Part shown: piece after piece, positions 28,579 to 36,752 of the stretch
Position numbering within the stretch: the first letter of the stretch is position 1
Layout: every line of letters starts with the position of its first letter
Source of the DNA: Pseudomonadota bacterium
GTDB lineage: Bacteria > Pseudomonadota > Gammaproteobacteria > Steroidobacterales > Steroidobacteraceae
Assembly (NCBI GenBank): GCA_947453065.1
Contig: CANGFJ010000004.1
Span: forward strand, 1-41,821
Length of the DNA: 41,821 nt
Reading direction: 5' to 3'
Notes under the pieces: model-generated
The model's input: the letters and a program-made list of their open reading frames with translations, nothing else
Told to the model about the DNA's origin: nothing
The model's database searches: none
Position numbers and translations under genes: made by a program

Positions 28579-30585
28579 TTACTTGCCGGTCACCGGATTC
28601 ACATAGTGATACGGCGGCAGGAAGCCCTTCGGATACATGTCGAAGTGGAACGAGGGCGGCCGGTCCGGCGGATTCGACTCGGTGATGCCCGGTGCGGCAC
28701 GCTGGTTGATGTCCTTCCAGCCGATGTCATAGGGCGTGAAGTAGGTGTTCATCACCTGGTCCTTGTGGAACTTCCAGACGCCGTTCACCTTCACGAGCTG
28801 GTTCTCGTAGATGCCGCCCATCCACATGCCGGTCTTGCCGAAGTTGCCCAGCATGCTGAGGGCGCGTGAACGCAGTTTCGCGCTCTGGCCATCGTCGGCG
28901 ACATCAATCACCGGCTGGTACTGCATGTGGTTGTGCAGGACGCCGTCGTCCAGGCCCGCCTGGCCGTAGAGGTTGAGGTTGCGACGGACGGCGGGCTTGC
29001 CCACGTAGATGCCGCGCAACGCGATCTCGATCGTGCCGTTGTCGTCGAACAGGTCGGTGAGCGCGTCCCATTGCAACGTGGCCAGGTAATAGCCATAGGT
29101 CATCTGCAGGTTCTCGACCTGCGCCACATCCTCCACGCGGCTGAGCTGGTGCTCGATGCTGGCCAGACGCGCCTGCAGGGTGGCCTCGTCCCGCGCGGCC
29201 CTGTGTGCAGAGGTGGCCTGCGCCCTTGTCGGCCGTGGTCCGGTGACCGGATGCCCATAGTGGAAGGGCACCGTAAAGCCCACGTCATAGGTGCTGGCCT
29301 TGCCGCGTGCCGGCACGTCAGGCGGCAACGCGGGCTCCATGCGGGAGTGGGGCAGGGACTGCTTGCCCCAGCCTGTTTCATAGGGCGTGATCATCGTCGG
29401 GTACAGGTGCAGGTGGCGGATCTTCCACACGCCGCCTTCTTTCACATAGTCGTTTTCGTAGACGCCCGTGCCCCATTCATGGAACACGCCCGCCTTGGCG
29501 AACTGCGCGAACCAGCGCCAGCGGCCCTTGGCGCTGCGACCGTCGGGGGCAACATGCACGATGGGCTGCAGTTGCATGTTCTCGTGCAGCAGGCCTTCGA
29601 GCTGGCCTTCTGGCCCGATCGCGCGCAGGTAGTTGAGCACGTGGGCCTGGCCGCGGTACGTACCACGACCGGCGATTTCGATACTGCCATCGTCAGTGAA
29701 CAGCGCCGCCGCCTGTTGCCACTGTGACTTGTCGATGTAGTAGCCGTAGATGCGCTGCAGCTTCTCGATGTCGTTCTGGTCGGCCAGGCGTTGCACATCG
29801 GCAGCCAGCTGCGCCACGCGGCGCGCCAGCACGGCGGGTGTTGTGGTGGCGGCCGCGGCCGCGGCCGCGGCGGGCGCTACCGTGGCGGCCACGCGCGTTA
29901 CGCCGGTGAAATGGAACGGCGGCGTGTAGGCGCCCGGCCAGGTCTTGTAGCGAATGCTGGGCGGGGCATCGGCCTTGAGCCTGTCGCCCACGAACTGTCC
30001 GCCGTTGACGTCGCCATGTTGCGTCCAGCCGCCGTCATAGGGCACGTACAGCGTCTGGAACCAGTGCAGGCGCTGGATCTTCCAGACGCCGTTTTCCTTG
30101 ACGTAGTCATTCACGAACGGGCCTTCGCCCCAGTACGCGTCCTTGCCCAGTTGCCCGGCCAGGATCACATCGCGCCAGGTGCCTTTGGCGCTGAGGCCAT
30201 CGGCGGAGAGGTCGACCACCGGCATCAGCTGCAGGTGTTCATTGAGCTGGCCCGGTTTGAGGCCTGCCTTGCCCTGGCCGAGTGCATAGAGGTACTCGCG
30301 CACACGCGCTCGTCCCTGGTAGACCCCATCCAGGCCCAGTTCGATCGAGCCCGCGTCGCTGAAGAGCTGGGCCACGTCATCCCAGCGCGCCTTGTCCACG
30401 TAATAGCCATAGGCGCGCTGCAGCCGCTTGATGGCGTTGACGTCCTCGGCCCGCGTGGCGCGCTGCTCCAGTTGCGCCAGGCGCCCGGTGAGGGCTGCGT
30501 CCACGCTGGCCTGTGCGGGTGCTTGCACGATGAGGCTGGTGCCCAGGGCGAGAAGCACGCAGGTCACGATGTGAAGTCGTTTCAT
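28579..30585 (-). CDS. Exported SnoaL/NTF2-like protein with three tandem ~200-aa units
   Basis: Signal peptide MKRLHIVTCVLLALGTSLIVQAPAQA; three copies of [LQxxYGYY ... VKxxGVWKI ... PPFHY] with YGYY near aa 59, 280 and 497. Confidence 0.85.
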   Translation of the reverse strand: MKRLHIVTCVLLALGTSLIVQAPAQASVDAALTGRLAQLEQRATRAEDVNAIKRLQRAYGYYVDKARWDDVAQLFSDAGSIELGLDGVYQGRARVREYLYALGQGKAGLKPGQLNEHLQLMPVVDLSADGLSAKGTWRDVILAGQLGKDAYWGEGPFVNDYVKENGVWKIQRLHWFQTLYVPYDGGWTQHGDVNGGQFVGDRLKADAPPSIRYKTWPGAYTPPFHFTGVTRVAATVAPAAAAAAAATTTPAVLARRVAQLAADVQRLADQNDIEKLQRIYGYYIDKSQWQQAAALFTDDGSIEIAGRGTYRGQAHVLNYLRAIGPEGQLEGLLHENMQLQPIVHVAPDGRSAKGRWRWFAQFAKAGVFHEWGTGVYENDYVKEGGVWKIRHLHLYPTMITPYETGWGKQSLPHSRMEPALPPDVPARGKASTYDVGFTVPFHYGHPVTGPRPTRAQATSAHRAARDEATLQARLASIEHQLSRVEDVAQVENLQMTYGYYLATLQWDALTDLFDDNGTIEIALRGIYVGKPAVRRNLNLYGQAGLDDGVLHNHMQYQPVIDVADDGQSAKLRSRALSMLGNFGKTGMWMGGIYENQLVKVNGVWKFHKDQVMNTYFTPYDIGWKDINQRAAPGITESNPPDRPPSFHFDMYPKGFLPPYHYVNPVTGK
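29849..29870. repeat. Hexanucleotide repeat (GCGGCC)x3 plus partial unit, encoding an Ala-rich linker between units 1 and 2 of the triple NTF2-like protein
   Basis: Direct reading: gcggccgcggccgcggccgcgg. Confidence 0.85.
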
Positions 30586-31970
30586 TTACCAGTCACCGGG
30601 TTCGCATAGTGGAAGGGCGGGATGAAGGGCGCCGGGTAGGGGTCGTAGGCCACCGACTGCGGCAGATCAGGCGGATAGCCGGCGAAGGGCGCGAACATGC
30701 CGGCCGAGTGCTTGGCCCAGCCCCCGTCATAGTTGGTGTAGAAGGTCTGGAAGCCGTTGAGGTTCTGGTACTTCCAGACGCCGTTTTCCTTGATGAAAAC
30801 GTTCTCGTACACGCCTTCGCCCCACTGTGCGGCCCGCTCGTACAGGCCGTACATCACGAACAGGCGCGCGCGCACCTTGGCCGAATTGCCGTCCGGGGCC
30901 ACGTCGACCACCGGCTGCAGCTGCATGTGGTTGAAGAGCGTGCCAAAGGTCGGTGCACCCAGGCGGCGCATGTACTCGTACACGCGGTCCCGCCCGATGA
31001 ACACACCGCGCCCCAGGATCTCCAGCGTTGCGTTCTCGGCAAACAGCGCCGAGATCGCATCCTGCATCGACTTGTCGGCGTAGTAGCCGTAGGTGTTTTC
31101 CAGGTTCTCCACGTCGTCGGTGGCCTTCAGGCGCTCGATCTTCAGTTCCAGCGCGCGCACCTGGGCCTCCAGCTCAGCGACGCTCTTGGGCCCGGTCGGT
31201 GCCGTGGCGACTGTCAGGCTGGCAGGCACCAGCTGGTACGCCGACTGCGCCGGGTTGTCGTAATGGAAGGGCACGACGAACTGTTCGGGGTAGGGCTTGT
31301 ACGCCACCGTCGTGGGCCGCGTCGGCTTGACGCCCGACTTGCCGAAACGCAGCGCGCTGTCGGCGCTGGCCCGCGTCCAGCCGCCCTCGTAGGGCGCATA
31401 GAACTTCACATACAGGTGCAGCGTGCGGATCTTCCACACGCCGCCTTCCTTCGCGTATTCGTTCTCGTAGACCCCCGCGCCCCAGTTGCCGCCCGAGCCG
31501 GCACCGAAGATGCCGTCCTGGATCACCGTGCGCCAGCGCGCCTTGGCGCTCTGGCCATCGGCAGACAGCGTGATGACCGGCGAGAGCTGGAACTGGTTGT
31601 TCAGCTGCGCCTTCAGCAACCCGGACTTGCCGCCCGTCAGGCTGTAGAGGTACTTGCGCAGGTTCGCCTTGCCGGCATACACGCCGTTGAGGCCCAGCTC
31701 GATGCTGCCGTCCTCGGTGAACAGGTCCACCACCTGGTCCCACAGTGCCTTGTCCGTGTAATAGCCATAGATCTGCTGCAGGTTGCGCAGGTCGTTGTAG
31801 TCGGCAAGGCGGTCAGCCTGCTGTGAGATCGTGCTGATGCGCGTTGCGGCCTTGGCAATGCGCGGTGAAAGGTCGGGCTGTGGCGCCGGGGCCTGTGCAA
31901 AGGCCGTGACCTGGAAGAGCAGCGCGGCGCAGGCGCCGGCCAGTGCGGCAAAGCGGGTGGGCGTGTTCAT
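30582..31970 (-). CDS. Exported SnoaL/NTF2-like protein with two tandem ~200-aa units
   Basis: Signal peptide MNTPTRFAALAGACAALLFQVTAFAQA; YGYY at aa 68 and 294; ends PPFHYANPVTGK; ATGA overlap with the next gene. Confidence 0.85.
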   Translation of the reverse strand: MNTPTRFAALAGACAALLFQVTAFAQAPAPQPDLSPRIAKAATRISTISQQADRLADYNDLRNLQQIYGYYTDKALWDQVVDLFTEDGSIELGLNGVYAGKANLRKYLYSLTGGKSGLLKAQLNNQFQLSPVITLSADGQSAKARWRTVIQDGIFGAGSGGNWGAGVYENEYAKEGGVWKIRTLHLYVKFYAPYEGGWTRASADSALRFGKSGVKPTRPTTVAYKPYPEQFVVPFHYDNPAQSAYQLVPASLTVATAPTGPKSVAELEAQVRALELKIERLKATDDVENLENTYGYYADKSMQDAISALFAENATLEILGRGVFIGRDRVYEYMRRLGAPTFGTLFNHMQLQPVVDVAPDGNSAKVRARLFVMYGLYERAAQWGEGVYENVFIKENGVWKYQNLNGFQTFYTNYDGGWAKHSAGMFAPFAGYPPDLPQSVAYDPYPAPFIPPFHYANPVTGK

Positions 31971-31980
31971 GGGGCGCGCC

Positions 31981-32724
31981 TCAGTAGTCCCAGCCGACTG
32001 GCTTGCCAGTGACCGGGTTTAGGTAGTGATAGGGCGGCAGGAAGAAGTTCGGGAAGGACTGGTACTGCTGCGTGGGCGGCCGGTCGGGCGGCAGGTCGGC
32101 CAGGGGGCCGGCCACCGGGAAGACCTGCTTGTGCCAGCCCTGGTCATAGGAGCCCGACACCGTGGTGTACCAATGCAGCGTGCGGATCTTCCAGTTGCCG
32201 CCTTCCTTGATGTATTCGTTCTCGTAGGGGCCTTCGGTCCAGCGACCGTCCTCGCCGTGTACGCCACCCATGACGAGTGAGCGCCAGCGCGCTTTGGCCG
32301 TGCGGCCGTCGGCCGCGACGTGGATCACGCCCTGCATTGTTGGGGTCTCTCGAATCTCACCGGGCCTGAGCGCTGCCCCGCTGATGGCCAGGAATTGTTC
32401 GATGCGCTTCCGGCCCACGAATACCCCCTGCTGGGCGTATTCAATCGAGGCGCCCGGGTCGTTGGAGAACAGGTCGGCGGCCTCGCGGGCTAGGCCAGCG
32501 CTCACGTAATAGCCATAGGCCTGCTGCAGGCGTTCGATCGACTTGGAATCCTCGAGCAGTCCGACCTGGCGCTGCAGGGAGGCCAGCTTGGTCTCCAGAA
32601 TGGCCAGGCGGCGGTCGTCGTTGATGATGCGGCTGTCGGTGACGACCGGATCGCTGGCCAAAGCCTGCGCCGAGACGCAGCACAGCGTCGCCAGCACGGT
32701 CAGCCAGCGTGGCTGGATGTTCAT
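31981..32724 (-). CDS. Exported SnoaL/NTF2-like protein with one unit
   Basis: Signal peptide MNIQPRWLTVLATLCCVSAQALA; single unit LQQAYGYY ... YENEYIKEGGNWKIRTLHWY ... FFLPPYHYLNPVTGK. Confidence 0.85.
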   Translation of the reverse strand: MNIQPRWLTVLATLCCVSAQALASDPVVTDSRIINDDRRLAILETKLASLQRQVGLLEDSKSIERLQQAYGYYVSAGLAREAADLFSNDPGASIEYAQQGVFVGRKRIEQFLAISGAALRPGEIRETPTMQGVIHVAADGRTAKARWRSLVMGGVHGEDGRWTEGPYENEYIKEGGNWKIRTLHWYTTVSGSYDQGWHKQVFPVAGPLADLPPDRPPTQQYQSFPNFFLPPYHYLNPVTGKPVGWDY

Positions 32725-32736
32725 TGTTGTGGACCC

Positions 32737-32757
32737 CCGGCGCGTGGGTTGCGCCGG
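32737..32757. promoter_or_regulatory. Inverted repeat in the divergent region between the NTF2-like operon and the MBL gene
   Basis: ccggcgc-gtgggtt-gcgccgg, 7-bp perfect arms, 13 nt from the operon start codon. Confidence 0.35.
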
Positions 32758-32907
32758 CTCATCTTACGAGAGCGATCGAGCCAGTGGGAAGACATCTCGG
32801 CAGTCCATCAGGCTTGAATCCGATACGGACCGTTGCGCGAACCGACAGGGTCGGAGCCCGTGCTAGGCTTTCCCAACCGCATCCGTCCCCCACCCGAGTA
32901 AGTCGCC

Positions 32908-35058
32908 ATGAACGCCACACTGTCCCGTCGCCAGTTCGGAACGCTGCTGGGCATGCAGGCAGTGTCTGCGTCGGCTGTTTCGCTGTCAGGCAGTGCCAGT
33001 GCTGCAGCCCCCAACGCGTCATCCCAGCCATTGCCGCACTCGGCAGGCGGCTTCGGGCGCGCAGAGTGCGTCGCCCTGATTGCCGACTATTTCGGATGGG
33101 TTCATTCCTCGGACTACGTAGATGCCTACAAGGCCGTCCAGCCGACCTTCATCGATGTCACCCTGGGCGTCACGCCCTATGCCCGGCAAATCGAGACGGC
33201 GCTGGAAGCCGGCGTGCTCGGCAACGCACAGGGCTACTTCCGTCCCGCTGCCGCCATGTCCCGCGAGGATGCCGCCGATCTGTTCGTAAAGGCCTTCCAG
33301 ATTCCGCCTGCCAGCACCGATGCGCTGTCGGCCTTTGCCGATGCCCACCTCGTCAGCCTGCACCGCAAAGCCAGTGTCACGGCATTGGTGGCGGCCGGCT
33401 ATCTGAAGGGCAGCAGCGCGACGCGCCTCTCGCCCGCCGCCGCGCTCACCGGCAGTGAGGCCGCCGCCATCCTCCAACGCATCACCACAGCGCGGGTGTC
33501 GCCCCCGCAGGTGATGTGCAAGGCTGGCACCACCGCACCGCGCCGCTACGTCCGCATCACCACGCCGACCGCGGGCGCGACGATCCGCTACACCGTCACC
33601 TTCGATGGAAGCGAGCCCGCCGATCCCAGCACCGCGGCCGGGCAGGTGTATGACTTCACGGTCGATGGCGTCCTGCAGTTCGTCAATCCCTTGAGTTCGA
33701 CGACGGACACCAGGCTCTACCGCCTCAAGACTGTGGCGAGCAAGCCGGGCCTGGCCAGCAGCACCGTGCAGGAATTCCGCTGGTACATCGTGCGTCCGCA
33801 GCTGGGCAGCTTCCAGGCGAAGCTGATGCATGCCGGTTCGGACAGTGCGCCCACGGTGTGGAAGATCCACAACCCGGCGGAGTACTACCAGGCCAATGCG
33901 TACTACATCGAGGGCACCCAGCGCGGCCTGCTCTTTGATGCGGGCGAGTACGGCTACCAGAAGGGCAACCTCAAGACCTTCGTCGATACCCTGGCCACCA
34001 AACCGTATGACGTCGTGCTGGGCCACAGTCATCCGGATCACGCCGAACAGATCTACAACTTCACGTCGGCGGGCACCGGCCTGCACCTCTCCGCCATTGA
34101 GCGGGCAGGGCTCCTTGCCTCACCTCGCCCGGACTTCCAGTCAGCCGGCAAGGCCGCCCGGGTGCTGCAGGACGGCCAGGTGCTGGACCTGGGCAACGTG
34201 CAGGTCACCGCGTTCCAGATTCCCGGGCACACGCACGGCCTGACAACGATCATCGTGAACCAGACCGGCTGGGTCTACGGCTCCGACATGTGGGGTTGCA
34301 ACCGGCCTCATACGGCCGACACCACCCAGTACCAGGGCGTGAAGGTGGACCTGTTCCTGTCCCTGGTGCAGCAGTTGCTCGCCAATTACCGCCGTGCCAG
34401 TCACGTCGGCGAGGTGACGGCGCTCACCAATGCGCACCAGGAGACCTCCGTGGGACAGGTCTGCATCCAGAACTTCCTGCAGTGCTTCCAGCAGCTGATC
34501 GATGCGGGCAATGGCGTCTCGAAACCCTCGATCCGTGGGGGGCTGAAGGGCGGCGATCGCATGAGCATGGTGGGCGACATGTGGCGCGACCGGAACTGGA
34601 TGGCGATCGGCCCCATTGGCAAATACGCCGAGCCGGCGGATTACCTGAGCCGGCCCACTACGGCATATGCCTGTGGCGCCACGATCGACTACAACGCTGC
34701 AGGCGGCCACCTGAAGTACTCGGTCCTCAGCAACGTGGAGTTCGCAGGCGGTGAGTTGGTGGGGGTAGAGGTGTCCTGGAGCGCCCCGGCCAATGGCATC
34801 GCGAACCGTCAGTCTGGCAAGTTCGACCCTTGGACCTATGCCTACGCGGTCAGGGTGCCAGCCGGTACGCGCAGCCTGGCGATCAAACCCACGGCGATGT
34901 CGAACCGGATCCGGTCGATGAAGGTGGACGGCAAGGCGCTGAAGCAGGGCGCCAGCGCCACGGTGGCGGTCTCAGCGGGCAGCCGGATCACCGTAGAGAT
35001 TGTGTCCCCCGATGGCAGTTCGGCCAGCACCTACACGTTCACGATCGCGCTGGCCTAG
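32908..35058 (+). CDS. Tat-exported multidomain protein: SLH-like repeats, chitobiase-C-like segment, metallo-beta-lactamase fold, C-terminal cadherin-like beta-sandwich
   Basis: SRRQFGTLLG twin-arginine signal; SLH-like GYFRPAAAMSREDAADLF and GYLKGSSATRLSPAAALTGSEAAAIL; TPTAGATIRYTVTFDGSEPADPS; GHSHPDH plus IPGHTHG, GSDMWG, NAHQE; C-terminal beta-rich repeat. Confidence 0.8.
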   Translation: MNATLSRRQFGTLLGMQAVSASAVSLSGSASAAAPNASSQPLPHSAGGFGRAECVALIADYFGWVHSSDYVDAYKAVQPTFIDVTLGVTPYARQIETALEAGVLGNAQGYFRPAAAMSREDAADLFVKAFQIPPASTDALSAFADAHLVSLHRKASVTALVAAGYLKGSSATRLSPAAALTGSEAAAILQRITTARVSPPQVMCKAGTTAPRRYVRITTPTAGATIRYTVTFDGSEPADPSTAAGQVYDFTVDGVLQFVNPLSSTTDTRLYRLKTVASKPGLASSTVQEFRWYIVRPQLGSFQAKLMHAGSDSAPTVWKIHNPAEYYQANAYYIEGTQRGLLFDAGEYGYQKGNLKTFVDTLATKPYDVVLGHSHPDHAEQIYNFTSAGTGLHLSAIERAGLLASPRPDFQSAGKAARVLQDGQVLDLGNVQVTAFQIPGHTHGLTTIIVNQTGWVYGSDMWGCNRPHTADTTQYQGVKVDLFLSLVQQLLANYRRASHVGEVTALTNAHQETSVGQVCIQNFLQCFQQLIDAGNGVSKPSIRGGLKGGDRMSMVGDMWRDRNWMAIGPIGKYAEPADYLSRPTTAYACGATIDYNAAGGHLKYSVLSNVEFAGGELVGVEVSWSAPANGIANRQSGKFDPWTYAYAVRVPAGTRSLAIKPTAMSNRIRSMKVDGKALKQGASATVAVSAGSRITVEIVSPDGSSASTYTFTIALA

Positions 35059-35169
35059 CGGGGAACGCGGGCTTCGTCAGCGCAGAGGCTGTACCGCTCG
35101 GGGCCATTTGTTCTATAAGGGTGACAAGGCGGCAGAGACCGCACGCAAAAAACCTGACCGGGGGGCGCC

Positions 35170-36405
35170 ATGAAGTACGTGATCTGGTTCGTGCGGTTTT
35201 GGTATGCGGGCTGGATGATTCCTGCCGGCATTGAACATTTCTACCATATCTATTCCCAGCCCGGAGCCAACAGCTCCCACCCGCTTGCGGCCCAGATGTT
35301 GAGCGCGCTGCTTCACACGCACCTGTTCGACCTCGTCAAGGCAGTCGAGCTGATCACTGGACTCGCCGTCCTGTTTGGCTACTTCACGCCGCTGGCCCTG
35401 CTGGTCTGCATGCCGGTCGCGTTCTGCGTGTTCTGGTGGGATGCGCCCCTTTCGGAGTGGAGCACCCGGAGCGTGATTGCCGGGGCAAGGGTGCTGGCCT
35501 CCAATGTCCTGCTGAGCGTGGCCTACATCGCCAGCTTCCGGTTGATGTTTGTCGTGCGCGCGAGCGTTGCGAACACCGTGCAGACACCGGCCGCGAAGCA
35601 GCTGGCAGTGGCCGCTCGCGTGCTCTTCGGCGCGTGGATGCTCCTGAACGGCGCCAACCATTTCTTCTTTTCGGCCTGGGCGACACCCGCTGGCCAGGGG
35701 CTGCTTTCCACGGAGCTTATGAGCGCGCTGGTTGACTCGCAGCTGCTGGATGTCTGCATGCTGATTGAGTTCATTGCGGGGGCGCTGATCTTGCTGGGTT
35801 ACTTCGTCCCGGCGGCCCTTTGCGTGGTGATGGCAGTCTCGACCTGCGCCTTGTACTGGGCGCTGCTCGACCATCAGCCCTTGAGCCTGGCCCTGGGGAT
35901 TGTTGCTTTCGCCCTGAACGGCTTCCTGATGCTTGCCTACCTCGACGCCTACAAGGGGGCTTTGCAGCGCGCGCCGCTGACGCTGGGCGAATCGGATCGC
36001 CGCACGTCCTGGAACCCGGTGTTCGTGAACCCTAACGGGCGCTGCTCGCGCGGACATTTTATGGGCGCGTTGGTCCCGCTCTCGCTGGCCGTCCTGTGGT
36101 ACGCGTTAAAGGGCCCTGCCGTCGACTACGCGTCCTGGGGCGTCTTGGTTCTTCTGTATCCCGCGGTTGTCCTGCACGTGCGACGCCTGCACGACATGGG
36201 CCGCTCCGGCTGGTTGATGCTTGTTCCCGGGGTGCTCACCGCGGTCGCCATGGGCATCTGGGCGCAACGCCTCCACCTGGGTGCCGCACTCGACAGCGCT
36301 GTGCCGCTGGCAGCACTCGCAGCCTTTATCGGCTTCGCCCTCTGGGGTTGCATCGCAAGCGGGCAGGCTGAGACCAACGCCTTTGGCCCGCCCATAGCAG
36401 CCTGA
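35170..36405 (+). CDS. Membrane protein with two DoxX-like four-helix units fused to DUF805
   Basis: VIWFVRFWYAGWMIPAGIEHF and VAARVLFGAWMLLNGANHFFF repeats; DUF805 signature VRRLHDMGRSGWLMLVP. Confidence 0.75.
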   Translation: MKYVIWFVRFWYAGWMIPAGIEHFYHIYSQPGANSSHPLAAQMLSALLHTHLFDLVKAVELITGLAVLFGYFTPLALLVCMPVAFCVFWWDAPLSEWSTRSVIAGARVLASNVLLSVAYIASFRLMFVVRASVANTVQTPAAKQLAVAARVLFGAWMLLNGANHFFFSAWATPAGQGLLSTELMSALVDSQLLDVCMLIEFIAGALILLGYFVPAALCVVMAVSTCALYWALLDHQPLSLALGIVAFALNGFLMLAYLDAYKGALQRAPLTLGESDRRTSWNPVFVNPNGRCSRGHFMGALVPLSLAVLWYALKGPAVDYASWGVLVLLYPAVVLHVRRLHDMGRSGWLMLVPGVLTAVAMGIWAQRLHLGAALDSAVPLAALAAFIGFALWGCIASGQAETNAFGPPIAA

Positions 36406-36420
36406 GCCTTTCCTTGCCTT

Positions 36421-36536
36421 ACGGTCAGGGTGCCAGCGGGTAGCCGCGTCAGCGTAGAGTTTGTGTCCCCCCGATAGTAGCCAGGTCAGCACCTATACGT
36501 TCTCGGTGGCGCTGACCTGCGGGGGACTCGGACTTC
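36421..36536 (+). pseudogene. Decayed 3' fragment homologous to the end of the 32908-35058 gene, with +1 C frameshift
   Basis: Removing one C from the C6 tract gives TVRVPAGSRVSVEFVSPDSSQVSTYTFSVALT versus TVAVSAGSRITVEIVSPDGSSASTYTFTIALA. Confidence 0.75.
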
Positions 36537-36580
36537 AACAGAGCGGCGACTGCCGGAGTGCGTCGCGCGATGCTCTAAAA

Positions 36581-36665
<85 letters not shown>

Positions 36666-36752
36666 CTTGATGGGGCGCGGAAATGTACTAATCGTGGCGA
36701 AGGCTGTCAATCAAATCCGCAGCTATTTTTCGTCAGGGGTACCATTGCAGCA

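Noticed and set aside
29791-31826. Plus-strand ORFs opposite the NTF2-like operon (272 and 405 aa)
   Set aside because: Opposite strand has signal peptides, repeated domains and consistent gene packing; these are shadow frames
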